A stretch of 64,000 nucleotides of DNA from Actinoallomurus iriomotensis. GTDB lineage: Bacteria > Actinomycetota > Actinomycetes > Streptosporangiales > Streptosporangiaceae. This document shows positions 32,665 through 41,453 of the stretch, in pieces; within the stretch, counting starts at the first letter, position 1; the number at the start of each line of letters is the position of its first letter. The stretch is taken from NCBI RefSeq assembly GCF_030269445.1, contig NZ_BSTJ01000014.1, positions 274,065 through 338,064 on the forward strand. The letters run 5' to 3'. Below the pieces are notes generated by a model, which was not told the origin of the DNA, did no database searches, and saw only the letters and a list, made by a program, of their open reading frames with translations. A program made the translations under genes and the position numbers.

Positions 32665-34134
32665 ATGACTACTTCGAATCGGGCCCGCTGGCTGGCGCTG
32701 GCGGTGGTGTGCGCGGGATCGCTGATGAACGTGCTGGACACCACGATCGTGGGTGTCGCCCTGCCCGCGATCCAGCATGATCTGGGGTTCAGCCAGGCGT
32801 CGCTGGCGTGGGTGGTGAACGCCTACCTGCTCACCTACGGCGGGTTCCTGGTGCTGGGCGGGCGGCTGGGCGACCTGTTCGGTCACCGGCGGCTGTTCGC
32901 CGCGGCCGTCGGCGTCTTCACCCTGGCCTCACTCGCCTGCGGCCTGGCACCCGGACAGGGATTCCTGCTGGCCGCGCGTGCGGTGCAGGGGCTGGCCGGA
33001 GCGATCGCCTCCGCCGTTGCCCTGTCGCTGGTCGTCTCCCTGTTCCCCGAACCACGCGAACGAGCCAAGGCGATGGGCCTGTTCGGGCTGATCAACGCCG
33101 GTGGCGGCAGCATCGGAGTGCTGGCCGGCGGTGTCCTCACCGGCCTGCTGTCCTGGCAATGGATCTTCTGGGTCAACGTCCCGATCGGCGCCGCGGTCCT
33201 CCTCGCCTCACTGCGCGTGTTGCCCACCGGCCCGGCCCGGCAACGCGGCCGGCTGGACGTGGTCGGCGCGGCCCTGGTGACCGCCGGGATGCTACTGGCC
33301 GTCTACGCCATCAACGGCGCCGGCCAGACCGGCTGGACCTCGAGTCGCACCATCGGCCTGCTGGCCGCCGTCGCGGTGCTGCTCGCGGCGTTCGTCGCAG
33401 TCGAGTCCCGCACCGCCGCCCCACTGGTGCCGCTGCGGCTGCTCCGGCAGCGCAACCTGACCGCCGCCGGCGTCATCGGCCTGCTGTGGACCGCCGCCAT
33501 GTTCGCCAACTTCTTCCTCACCACGTTGTACCTGCAGCAGGTCCTCGGCTACAGCGCACTCCAGACCGGGCTGGCGTTCCTGCCCTCGAACCTGCTCATG
33601 GCCGGCGTGTCCGCCGGCGCCTCGGCCCGGCTGGTCGCCCGCTTCGGCACCAGGCCCCCGCTGGTGGCCGGGTTCCTGCTCGTCGCCGCCGGCCTGGCCC
33701 TGCTGGGCCACGCGCCCGTCGCGGGCCACTTCGCCGTGGACGTGCTGCCCGGCGGCATCCTGCTCGGCGCCGGCGCCGGAACGGCCATGTCCCCGCTCCT
33801 GCTGGCCGCCATCGGCGACCTGTCACCGGATGAGTCCGGTCTGGCATCCGGCATCGTCAACACCTCGATCATGCTCGGCGGCGCGCTCGGCCTCGCCGTC
33901 CTGGCCAACGTCGCCACCGGACGCACCGACCGGCTGACCGCCGCCGGGCACCCCCACCTGGACGCGCTCACCAGCGGCTACCATGCCGCCTATCTCACCG
34001 CCGCCGCCTGCGCCGCCCTCGCCGCCCTGCTCGCCGCCCGCTGGCTCCGCCCCGGCGCCACGCCCGGGAACCCCGCACCCACCCCGACCGCGCGACCCGC
34101 ACTCGCCACCACAAGTCGAAGGAGTTCACCATGA
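32665..34134 (+). CDS. MFS drug-efflux transporter (DHA2/EmrB-QacA type)
   Basis: 489 residues with about 14 helices. The motif VLDTTIVGVALPAIQHDLGFS in helix 1, the GRLGDLFGHRR motif A, RAVQGLAGAIASAVALSLV and INAGGGSIGVLAGGVLTGLL motif C assign it to DHA2 proton antiporters exporting drugs or toxic compounds. It overlaps the DGPF-domain gene by 4 nt. Confidence 0.9.
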   Translation: MTTSNRARWLALAVVCAGSLMNVLDTTIVGVALPAIQHDLGFSQASLAWVVNAYLLTYGGFLVLGGRLGDLFGHRRLFAAAVGVFTLASLACGLAPGQGFLLAARAVQGLAGAIASAVALSLVVSLFPEPRERAKAMGLFGLINAGGGSIGVLAGGVLTGLLSWQWIFWVNVPIGAAVLLASLRVLPTGPARQRGRLDVVGAALVTAGMLLAVYAINGAGQTGWTSSRTIGLLAAVAVLLAAFVAVESRTAAPLVPLRLLRQRNLTAAGVIGLLWTAAMFANFFLTTLYLQQVLGYSALQTGLAFLPSNLLMAGVSAGASARLVARFGTRPPLVAGFLLVAAGLALLGHAPVAGHFAVDVLPGGILLGAGAGTAMSPLLLAAIGDLSPDESGLASGIVNTSIMLGGALGLAVLANVATGRTDRLTAAGHPHLDALTSGYHAAYLTAAACAALAALLAARWLRPGATPGNPAPTPTARPALATTSRRSSP

Positions 34135-34487
34135 AGCAGTACCTGCTCGCCGTCCAGCTCGACGAGAGCGCGCCGGCGCCGTCCGACCGGGAGTTCAAGG
34201 AGCAGATGGCCCGGACGGGCAAGGTCAACGACGAGATGCGGTCCGCCGGTGCCTGGGTGTTCGCCGGTGGCCTGGTGTCCTCGCACGCCACCACGGTCGT
34301 CCGCCCCGGCAACGGCACGACCACGATGACCGACGGCCCGTTCGCCGAAACGAAGGAACAGCTCGCCGGATTCTGGGTGATCCGCGTCGAGGACCTGGAC
34401 CAGGCGCTGGCCTGGGCCGACAAGTGCGCACTCGCCTGCGAGGCCCCGATCGAGGTGCGCCCGTTCGACGAGTACTCGCAGGCCTGA
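34131..34487 (+). CDS. YciI-like DGPF-domain protein
   Basis: 118 residues. The family motif TMTDGPFAETKEQLAGFWVI and the ending IEVRPFDEYSQA identify the YCII/DGPF group that accompanies ECF42 sigma factors. The biochemical role is unknown. It stands between the MFS gene (ATGA overlap) and the sigma factor, 6 nt upstream of the latter. Confidence 0.9.
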   Translation: MKQYLLAVQLDESAPAPSDREFKEQMARTGKVNDEMRSAGAWVFAGGLVSSHATTVVRPGNGTTTMTDGPFAETKEQLAGFWVIRVEDLDQALAWADKCALACEAPIEVRPFDEYSQA

Positions 34488-34493
34488 GCACGA

Positions 34494-35675
34494 ATGGATC
34501 TGGAGACCCTCTACCGGACGGAGTACGGCCGGTGCGTGGCCACTCTGACGCGCGTCCTCGGTGACATCGGGCTCGCCGAGGAGGCCGTCCAGGACGCGTT
34601 CGCGGTGGCCCTGCAGAAGTGGGACCAGCCGCCGCCCAATCCCGGCGCGTGGATCGTGACCACCGCCCGCAACCGGGCGATCGACCGCCTGCGCCGCGAG
34701 TCCACTCGCCAGGCCCGTCACGCTCAAGCGCTGCTGCTGCACCAACCCGACGAACCACAGGAGGTGGGACCGGTGCGCGACGACCAGCTCCGCATGATCT
34801 TCACCTGTTGCCACCCGGCCCTGTCCCCGCTCGCCCAGACCGCGCTCACACTGCGCCTGCTGGGCGGGCTGGAGGTGGGGGAGATCGCACGGGCCTACCT
34901 GGTGCCGGAGGCGACCATCTCCCAGCGGATCGTCCGCGCGAAGAAGAAGATCCGCGACGCCGCCATCCCCTACCGCGTGCCCGAGGGCGCCGAACTCCCC
35001 GATCGGCTCGCGCCCGTACTCACCGTGCTCTACCTGGTCTTCAACGAGGGATACGCGTCCACGTCGGGGGAGCTGCTGCGGACGGACCTGTGCCTGGAGG
35101 CCATTCGCCTGGCGAGGGCGCTCGCCGAGCTGATGCCCGACGAGCCGGAGGTGATCGGGCTGCTGGCGCTGCTCCTGCTCACCGAAGCCCGGCGCCCGGC
35201 GCGGGTGGGGCCCGCGGGCGAGCTGGTGGTGCTCGCCGAGCAGGACCGGTCGCTGTGGAACCGGGAGCTGATCGCCGAGGGGCATGAGCTGGTACGGCGG
35301 TGCCTGCGCCGTGGGCAACCGGGGGCGTACCAGTTGCAGGCCGCCATCAACGCCGTGCACACCGACGGGCCGGCGACCGACTGGACGCAGGTGCTGGCGC
35401 TGTACGACCAGCTGGTACAGCACGTCCCGACCCCGATCGTCGCGCTCAACCGCGCGGTCGCCGTCGCCGAAGTGCACGGACCCGCGCCGGCGCTGGCCAT
35501 CATCGATGAACTGGACCTGCCGGGCTACCACCTGCTGCCCGCGGCCCGCGCGGACCTGCTCACCCGCCTCGGCCGCACCGCCGACGCCCTCGCCGCCTAC
35601 GACGAGGCGATCAGCCTGGCGACCAACGACACCGAACGAGCCTTCCTGCAGACCCGGCGGGCACGCCTGGCCTAG
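34494..35675 (+). CDS. ECF42-type sigma factor with C-terminal extension
   Basis: 393 residues. Sigma region 2 is in LYRTEYGRCVATLTRVLGD and GLAEEAVQDAFAVALQKW, region 4 in ALTLRLLGGLEVGEIARAYLVPEATISQRI. The C-terminal 200 residues (VLYLVFNEGY, GPVAYQLQAAINAVH-like helices) form the TPR-like extension of group ECF42. These factors have no anti-sigma protein and usually control DGPF genes, one of which lies directly upstream. The extension is thought to be needed for activity. Confidence 0.9.
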   Translation: MDLETLYRTEYGRCVATLTRVLGDIGLAEEAVQDAFAVALQKWDQPPPNPGAWIVTTARNRAIDRLRRESTRQARHAQALLLHQPDEPQEVGPVRDDQLRMIFTCCHPALSPLAQTALTLRLLGGLEVGEIARAYLVPEATISQRIVRAKKKIRDAAIPYRVPEGAELPDRLAPVLTVLYLVFNEGYASTSGELLRTDLCLEAIRLARALAELMPDEPEVIGLLALLLLTEARRPARVGPAGELVVLAEQDRSLWNRELIAEGHELVRRCLRRGQPGAYQLQAAINAVHTDGPATDWTQVLALYDQLVQHVPTPIVALNRAVAVAEVHGPAPALAIIDELDLPGYHLLPAARADLLTRLGRTADALAAYDEAISLATNDTERAFLQTRRARLA

Positions 35676-36613
35676 ACGTCCTCCTCGGCGTCGGCGTCGG
35701 CGCGGCGGCGGCGCGGGAGCTCGGCGGCGGTCTCGGCGGACGGGGCCGGCTCCAGCAGTGCCTCCGGCGACGAGTCCTCCCGCAGCTCACCGATCGGCAG
35801 CTCACCGATCGGGATCTCGTCGAGCCGTACCGCGCCGACCTGGGCGGACTCCTCCTGGGACCGGGCTCCGCCCGGCGGGTCGACGGCGATCAGGCCGTCC
35901 TTGAGCAGGATGGCCAGATCCGAGAGCACGGAGTAGAGCCCGCGGCCGAGGGTGAAGGCGATGTCGCGCGCGCTGGCCCGCCCGTCGGCGGTGGCGAGGA
36001 TCGCGGCGCGGCCCGGCGCGAGCACCGGGTTCCGCCGGGTCTCCGCGGGGGCCGGCCGCGTGTGGATCGTCAGGCCGAACGGCCGCCAGCCGGCGACCAC
36101 CTCCAGCCGGCGGTGGGTCTCCCGTACGATCCGCCCGGTGTCCAGGCCGGGTTCGGCGGGCAGCAGAGGCGGCAGGTCGCCGGGCCGCGCGGGCCGGGCG
36201 GTGCAGGAGCTGACGCCGCCCAGGGCGATCGCGAAGATCGCGTCGAAGACGGCGGTCTGCGTCAGCACCTCGACCGCCGCCGTGCCCAGCAGCCCGCGCT
36301 CGACCAGTTCCTCCGCCAGCCGGCCGTACGGGGCCGCGGCGGTGAACACCTCGCTCCAGTCGGCCTCGGAGATCCGGCCGGAGCGCAGGAGCAGCGACTC
36401 GATCCCCGGCGCGACCGGAGTGGAGGCCGCGAGGACCGCGCCGTCCCGCATGACCACCTCGCCGCCCTGGCCGCCGTCGAGCCGGAGGGTGCCGGAGAAG
36501 CGTTCTCGTCCTCTTCGTGTGAGAGCCGTGGTGAGAATGCCCGACCTGGGGAAGGACGCCGCGGCTCCGCTCGGCGGCTCGGTTCGCGAAACGGGTTCTG
36601 TCACGTCGGCCAT
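35672..36613 (-). CDS. DUF4388-like (PATAN-type) regulatory protein
   Basis: 313 residues. The N-terminal FSGTLRLDGGQGGEVVMRDGAVLAAS block looks like a DUF4388/PATAN domain, followed by SEADWSEVFTAAAPYGRLAEELVERG, typical of the helical part of that family. A winged-helix-like segment (ARDIAFTLGRGLYSVLSDLAILLKDGLI) follows, then an acidic tail rich in E and P with the repeat IGELPIGEL. It is divergent from two roadblock/LC7 proteins, partners often found with such domains. The function is inferred as signalling. The stop overlaps the sigma factor stop. Confidence 0.7.
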   Translation of the reverse strand: MADVTEPVSRTEPPSGAAASFPRSGILTTALTRRGRERFSGTLRLDGGQGGEVVMRDGAVLAASTPVAPGIESLLLRSGRISEADWSEVFTAAAPYGRLAEELVERGLLGTAAVEVLTQTAVFDAIFAIALGGVSSCTARPARPGDLPPLLPAEPGLDTGRIVRETHRRLEVVAGWRPFGLTIHTRPAPAETRRNPVLAPGRAAILATADGRASARDIAFTLGRGLYSVLSDLAILLKDGLIAVDPPGGARSQEESAQVGAVRLDEIPIGELPIGELREDSSPEALLEPAPSAETAAELPRRRRADADAEEDV

Positions 36614-36909
36614 CCATCGGAACGGGAGTTCAGGGACGTTATGGGGTATTTCGGCTAAGTCATCATGCCAGGTGTGCGACCGAAATCCGGCACATCCTCG
36701 CCGTAACTTCGGTCAACCGAATGGCACCTCTTCAGGAACCTCCGGTCAGGTCGCATGTCAAACGGCCCTCGTCGCGGCGAATGCCCGACATATCGCCATC
36801 CCGCCCGGTACCTTTCTCCTCAGATACATCACGCCTGCCGACCGGTGTCACAAAAGGTGTTTCGGTCACGGGGAAGCTCGGTCAGGCGGCTCACGGGGTG
36901 GGAGGCTCG
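36614..36909. other. Divergent intergenic region with a 14-bp palindrome
   Basis: 296 nt without a gene. At 36708-36721 lies TTCGGTCAACCGAA, a 6-bp perfect inverted repeat with a 2-nt centre, roughly between the two divergent starts. It is a candidate operator for the DUF4388-like and roadblock genes. No further structure was recognised. Confidence 0.4.
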
Positions 36910-37275
36910 ATGAATATCGAAACCGCGCTCAAGGAAGCCATGGCGATCGACGGGGCCCTCGGCGCCGCACTGGTCGACTATGAGAGCGGCATGACGCTCG
37001 GCGTCAGCGGCGGCGGCCGCGAACTCGACCTGGAGGTGGCCGCCGCGGGCAACACCGAGGTCGTCCGCGCCAAGGCCCGTACGCTCGAGTCCCTGGGCAT
37101 CACGGAGTCGATCGAGGACATCCTGATCACGCTCGACCAGCAGTACCACGTGATCAGGCTGCTCAACCGCGGCGGCAGCCAGCTGTTCTTCTACCTCGCC
37201 CTCGACCGCTCCCGCGCCAACCTGGCGCTCGCCCGGCACAGCCTGCGCCGCATCGAGAGCGAAGTCGACCTCTAG
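36910..37275 (+). CDS. Roadblock/LC7-like protein
   Basis: 121 residues. The fold is recognised from ALKEAMAIDGALGAALVDYESGMTLG and ILITLDQQYHVIRLLNR, the central strands of MglB-type roadblock proteins. Roadblock proteins usually regulate small GTPases such as MglA or the CvnD type. No GTPase gene is adjacent. It precedes a second roadblock gene by 23 nt. The ATG is preceded by GGGAGG at 36900. Confidence 0.75.
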   Translation: MNIETALKEAMAIDGALGAALVDYESGMTLGVSGGGRELDLEVAAAGNTEVVRAKARTLESLGITESIEDILITLDQQYHVIRLLNRGGSQLFFYLALDRSRANLALARHSLRRIESEVDL

Positions 37276-37298
37276 GCTCGGCGAAAGCAGGACAGGGG

Positions 37299-37661
37299 AT
37301 GAACAAGGAAGCGGTGCTCGCCGAGCTGCACGCCCTGCGCGAGCAGGTCGTCGGGGTGCGAGACAGCGCGGTCGCGTCGGTCGACGGCATGCTCGTCGTG
37401 TCCGACACGGACAAGGTGCGCCCGGACGCGCTGGCCGCCCTCGCGGCGGCGGCCCTCGGGCTGGGCAAGAGCACCAGCAACGAGGTCGGCATGGGCGAAC
37501 TCCGCGAGGTCGTCACCCGCTGCCAGAGCGGCCACATCGTCGTCTACGCGATCCAGGACCACAGCCTCCTCGTCGTCCTCGGCGACGAGGGGCTCGACAT
37601 CGCCCGTCTCCACCTGCGGTCCCGCCCGGCCATCAGCCGGCTGGCCGAGATCCTCGGCTGA
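37299..37661 (+). CDS. Roadblock/LC7 domain protein
   Basis: 120 residues. LHALREQVVGVRDSAVASVDGMLVVSD and GHIVVYAIQDHSLLVVLGDEGLDIARL match roadblock/LC7 proteins. It could form a heterodimer with the preceding protein. The stop is 3 nt from the stop of the convergent amidohydrolase gene. Partner and output are unknown. Confidence 0.8.
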   Translation: MNKEAVLAELHALREQVVGVRDSAVASVDGMLVVSDTDKVRPDALAALAAAALGLGKSTSNEVGMGELREVVTRCQSGHIVVYAIQDHSLLVVLGDEGLDIARLHLRSRPAISRLAEILG

Positions 37662-37664
37662 GGG

Positions 37665-39116
37665 TCAGGTCGACCGCTGGGCGCGGTGGCGTTCGTCGCC
37701 TCCGTCGAAGTCGGTATAGGTGTAGGGGTTCGGGACGCGCTCGGCGGCGGGCAGCTCCGGGGTGAGGCTGTCCTGCCATGCCTGCTCGCCCATGGTGGAC
37801 CGGGCGTACTCCACGGTGCGGCCGACGGCCGCCCTGGCGCCGGCCAGGTCGGCGCCGACGAGACGGTGCTCGTGCTTGACCACGCGCCCGTTGACCAGCA
37901 CGGTGTGCACGTCGCCGCGGCTCGCCTGGTAGACGACGGTGCCGTACGGGTGGAGCAGCGGGTACAGGGCCGGGGCGTCGTCGTTCTTGATCAGGACGAG
38001 GTCCGCCTTCTTGCCCGGCGTCACGCTGCCGATCACCGAGTCGAGCCCGAGCGCGCGGGCGCCGCCGATGGTGGCCCATCGCACGACCTCCTCGGCACGC
38101 AACGAGTTGTGCACGACGGTGTCGCCGCGGGCGTGCGCCTCCAGGTGCTCCCGCGAACGGTCGGCGGACAGCGTGGCCCGCATCGCGGAGAACAGGTCGG
38201 CACTCCACCACACGCTGGTGTCCATCGACAGCGAGACCGGGATACCGTGCCGCCGCAGCTGCCAGCTCGGCGGGTACCCCTGACCGGCGCTCTGCTCGCT
38301 CTCGGTCGACACCGACACGGACCCGCCGCTGGCGGCGATGCGCTGGTAGGAGTCCTGGCTGAGGGTGGCGGCGTGGACGTAGGTGGTGCCGGGCGTCATG
38401 AAGCCGCCCTCCCACATGAGCCGGATGCCGTCGTCGTTGGTCGCGCCCCAGACACCGGCGTGCGTGGTGACCCGCAGGCCCAGGTCCCGTGCGGCCTCGA
38501 ACGCCCCCCGCTCCGGGAACTTCGGGTCGCCGGTGACGTCGAAGGCGAGCTGCAGGCCGAGCATGTCGTCCGGCGCGCCGAACCGCTCGACGAAGCCGCG
38601 GAACTCCGGGCTGTTCGTCCACTCCCACGGGGCGCCGAGCAGGTTCCCGTACGCGAGGACGAACCGGCCGGGCGCCGCCCGCAGCGCGTCGGCGGCGGCC
38701 TCGCCGTGCTCCACCGTCCGCAGCCCGTGCGACCAGTCCACCGTGGTCGTGACGCCCGCGTCCACCGCCTCGATCGCGGACAGCGTGTCGCCGGCGTGGA
38801 TGTCCTCGGGGCGGAAGATCTTGCCCCAGTTGAGGTAGTAGAAGACGAAGTACTGCGTCAGGGTCCAGTCGGCGCCCAGCCCGCGCAGCGCGGTCTGCCA
38901 CATGTGCCGGTGGGTGTCGACCATGCCGGGCATCAGGATGCCGCCGGAGGCGTCGATCTCGGCGGTGCCGCCGGGCACCGCGAGGTCGCGGCCGACCTCG
39001 GCGATCGTCTCGCCGGTGACGAGCACGTCGCCCTCGATGACGCCGGCGTCGTCCATGGTGAGGACGGTCGCGTCGCGAAAGACGATCGGGCGGCCGTCGA
39101 ACTGGTCGGGGTTCAT
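37665..39116 (-). CDS. Amidohydrolase family protein (TRZ/ATZ-type deaminase)
   Basis: 483 residues. The metal site motif VDTHRHMWQT near residue 68 and THAGVWGATNDD, SMDTSVWWS and the C-terminal GSVTPGKKADLVLI are typical of cytosine/chlorohydrolase-type amidohydrolases. It likely removes ammonia or an amide from a heterocycle. The ATG overlaps mini-ORF G. It is part of a minus-strand unit with a class III ring-cleavage dioxygenase. Confidence 0.85.
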   Translation of the reverse strand: MNPDQFDGRPIVFRDATVLTMDDAGVIEGDVLVTGETIAEVGRDLAVPGGTAEIDASGGILMPGMVDTHRHMWQTALRGLGADWTLTQYFVFYYLNWGKIFRPEDIHAGDTLSAIEAVDAGVTTTVDWSHGLRTVEHGEAAADALRAAPGRFVLAYGNLLGAPWEWTNSPEFRGFVERFGAPDDMLGLQLAFDVTGDPKFPERGAFEAARDLGLRVTTHAGVWGATNDDGIRLMWEGGFMTPGTTYVHAATLSQDSYQRIAASGGSVSVSTESEQSAGQGYPPSWQLRRHGIPVSLSMDTSVWWSADLFSAMRATLSADRSREHLEAHARGDTVVHNSLRAEEVVRWATIGGARALGLDSVIGSVTPGKKADLVLIKNDDAPALYPLLHPYGTVVYQASRGDVHTVLVNGRVVKHEHRLVGADLAGARAAVGRTVEYARSTMGEQAWQDSLTPELPAAERVPNPYTYTDFDGGDERHRAQRST

Positions 39117-39184
39117 GAGTCCTCCTTCGTCGGCTGGAGTGACCTCTGGGGCGCGCCTTCGATTCCCTCGCTCCGCTCGGTCAT
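39113..39184 (-). CDS. 72-nt coupling mini-ORF, copy G (before the amidohydrolase)
   Basis: 23 codons plus TGA: begins MTERSEGIEG and ends QPTKEDS. The TGA overlaps the amidohydrolase ATG. Stem CTCC-AGCCGACGAA-GGAG around the ribosome site. It begins 12 nt after the stop of the LigA-like gene. It is closest to copy B in the MTERSEG start. Confidence 0.65.
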   Translation of the reverse strand: MTERSEGIEGAPQRSLQPTKEDS

Positions 39185-39196
39185 GGCGTCACCTGC

Positions 39197-39559
39197 TCAG
39201 GTGGAGATGTCCGGGTACGGCAGGGCGAAGTGGGACAGCTTGGCGGCGTAGTCGAGCTGCATCCCCAGCGGCTCGGTGAAGTCGCGCTCGAACATGGCGA
39301 TCCACAGCGTCAGGGTGAGGAAGTTGTGCGCGCCCATCGCGAACAGCGCGACGTGGTCGTGCGTCCTGAGTGCCTGGCGCTCCTCGTCCGTGAAGGACAG
39401 CCAGGTGGTGCGCTCGCCGCTCGGCAGGTTGAGGATCTCCCCCGCCTTCTCGGCCTCCCACCACGCGACGGTGCCCTCGGGATCCTCGCGGTACCGCTCG
39501 ACGAGCTCGGGGTCCCGGTCGATCGTGTAAAGAAACTTGTTCACCAGGTACTTGCTCAT
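39197..39559 (-). CDS. LigA-like small subunit of class III extradiol dioxygenase
   Basis: 120 residues. FLYTIDRDPELVERYREDPEG and LTDEERQAL-like FTDEERQALRTHDHVALFAMGAHNFL match the alpha subunit (LigA) of protocatechuate 4,5-dioxygenase. It starts at 39559 and overlaps the catalytic-subunit gene by 4 nt, so the subunits are made in balance. The frame runs upstream into that gene, but it is a shadow there. Confidence 0.88.
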   Translation of the reverse strand: MSKYLVNKFLYTIDRDPELVERYREDPEGTVAWWEAEKAGEILNLPSGERTTWLSFTDEERQALRTHDHVALFAMGAHNFLTLTLWIAMFERDFTEPLGMQLDYAAKLSHFALPYPDIST

Positions 39560-40416
39560 GCTCCCACTCCGTTCGGATACCAGGTGAAGTAGGCCTCCAT
39601 GGTGTGGAAGAGGTCCAGGTTGTCGGCGTAGTCGGCCTTGCGGCCGTCGGCGAGGCCCATCATCAGCATGAAGTCCATGAAGCCGTGGGTGGCGTTGCCC
39701 GGGGCGTGCAGGCTGTCGAGGGTGACTTCCGAAAGGCACCCCTCGAGGTCGCCGTTCGCGATCCACTCGACCGCCTTCGCGTCGAACTCCGGGTCGGGCC
39801 CGTGGGCGCCGAACTGGCGCGGGCCGCCCAGTTCGAGCGACAGGTGCCCGGTGCCGATCACCGCGACGCGCAGGTCGCTCGGCCACGCGTCGACCAGCTC
39901 GCGGATCGTCCGGCCGAGCCGCACGAACCGCTCCGGGCGCGGCAGGGGCGGGGCGAAGATGTTGGTGTAGATCGGCACGATCGGCAGGTCGTTCTGCGGC
40001 CGTACGGTGAAGATCGGGCACGTGATGGAGTGGTCGACGCGCAGTTCGTTGCTGAACGCCAGGTCGAAGTCCCGGTCGATGCCCTCGCGCAGGATGTACG
40101 CCGACAGCTCCTCATGCCCCTTGAGGAGCAACTTCGGCAGGCCGAACTCCCGCTCCTCGTTGTAGTAGTTCGCGTCGTAGAACGGGGCCTTGCCGACCAG
40201 GAACTGCGGCATGTTGTCCAGCCAGAGCTGGTGGAAGTGGTCCGAGCCGACCATGACCAGCACGTCGGGGCGGGCTCGCGTCAGCGTCTCGCGGTAGGCC
40301 TCGACCTTCCGGACCCACGCGGCGGCGAAGGGCGGCGCCTCCTCGGCGGGAAGCCGGCTGGTCCGGTAGTAGAACGGATGGTGCGTCGTGGCCAGAATCG
40401 CGACGAGATTCGCCAT
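39556..40416 (-). CDS. LigB-like catalytic subunit of class III extradiol dioxygenase
   Basis: 286 residues. Likely Fe(II) ligands and catalytic residues are H12/H13 in ATTHHPFYY, the His in VGSDHFHQ and VDHSIT, with GTGHLSLELGG carrying the conserved general-base His. It matches LigB/gallate dioxygenase-type enzymes that cleave the ring of catechol-like acids. Context (amidohydrolase, IclR regulator) suggests an aromatic or heterocyclic acid as substrate; which one is not clear. Confidence 0.87.
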   Translation of the reverse strand: MANLVAILATTHHPFYYRTSRLPAEEAPPFAAAWVRKVEAYRETLTRARPDVLVMVGSDHFHQLWLDNMPQFLVGKAPFYDANYYNEEREFGLPKLLLKGHEELSAYILREGIDRDFDLAFSNELRVDHSITCPIFTVRPQNDLPIVPIYTNIFAPPLPRPERFVRLGRTIRELVDAWPSDLRVAVIGTGHLSLELGGPRQFGAHGPDPEFDAKAVEWIANGDLEGCLSEVTLDSLHAPGNATHGFMDFMLMMGLADGRKADYADNLDLFHTMEAYFTWYPNGVGA

Positions 40417-40616
40417 CGTGACGGTCCTTCCTCGTTAACAACCGCCTACCGGACACTCGTCCGATGAGCGGCGTTAGGGGAAAGATGGCGCGGGAGCCGA
40501 GTGGTGTCAAGGGGCCCGTGCGCCGGACGGCCGGCGGGTTCACGGCTCCTCGGCCGCTGTGCGACCATGCTCACGGTGTCACCGTCCGGTGACGCCGGTC
40601 GACCAGGGGGGAGATC

Positions 40617-41453
40617 ATGGCCGGACGCGGCTCCGATCCCGACTTCGTCGAGGCGCTCGCCCGCGGGCTCGACATCCTGTCGTGCTTCGGCGAGCGGCGT
40701 CCGCGCATGACGCTGACGGAGGTCGCCGCCGCGACCGGACTGGCCCGCCCGACCGCGCGCCGGCTGCTGCTGACGCTGCGCGAGCTCGGCTACGTCCGGG
40801 CGGACGACGGCGCGTTCGCCCTGACGCCGCAGGTGCTGCGCCTGGGCATGTCGTACGTTGGCGCGCTCGGGCTGTGGGACATCGCCCGCCCGCACCTGGA
40901 GGGCCTGGTCGCCCAGACCGGCGAGTCGTCGTCGATGTCGCAGCTCGACGGGCCCGACATCGTCTACGTCGCCCGCGTCTCGGTGCCGAAGATCATCACC
41001 TTGCGGGTCGAGATCGGCACCCGCTTCCCGGCCGCCCGCACCTCCCAGGGCAAGGTGCTGCTCGCCGCCCTGCCCCCGGACACGCTCCACGAGACGCTGA
41101 GCCGCCCGAGCCGCGCGGGCCTGCCGCCGTTCCTGCCGCGTGACCCGGCCGAGCTGGAGGAGGAGCTGCTCACCGTACGCGCACGGGGCTGGGCGCTGGC
41201 GGATGAGGAACTCGCACCGGGCATCCGGTCGGTCGCGGCGCCGGTCCGCGACGGCACGGGCCAGGTCCGCGCCGCGATGAACGTGACCGTACACGCGGCC
41301 GAGACGAGCGTGGACGTCCTGGTCGGCGAGCACCTCCCCCTGCTGCTGCGAACGGCCGGCGACGTCTCCGCCGAGTGGGCCCTCTGGCAGTCCCGCCCGC
41401 ACACCGAGGTGAGCGCCGACCCGGTCACACCCATACGTAGTTCTCGTCAGTGA
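40617..41453 (+). CDS. IclR family regulator (PcaR/PobR-like)
   Basis: 278 residues. The winged helix (MTLTEVAAATGLARPTARRLLLTL) is followed by the IclR effector domain (SSMSQLDGPDIVYVARV, FPAARTSQGKVLLAALP, GWALADEELAPGIRSVAAPV). It is divergent from the dioxygenase unit and closely resembles PcaR/PobR activators of aromatic degradation, so it likely controls that unit. The 3' end overlaps the convergent NUDIX gene by 29 nt. Confidence 0.9.
   Translation: MAGRGSDPDFVEALARGLDILSCFGERRPRMTLTEVAAATGLARPTARRLLLTLRELGYVRADDGAFALTPQVLRLGMSYVGALGLWDIARPHLEGLVAQTGESSSMSQLDGPDIVYVARVSVPKIITLRVEIGTRFPAARTSQGKVLLAALPPDTLHETLSRPSRAGLPPFLPRDPAELEEELLTVRARGWALADEELAPGIRSVAAPVRDGTGQVRAAMNVTVHAAETSVDVLVGEHLPLLLRTAGDVSAEWALWQSRPHTEVSADPVTPIRSSRQ

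Noticed and set aside
39560..40021. N-terminal extension of the LigA-like subunit
   Set aside because: It lies inside the catalytic-subunit gene in another frame. LigA proteins are about 120 residues, matching the start at 39559.
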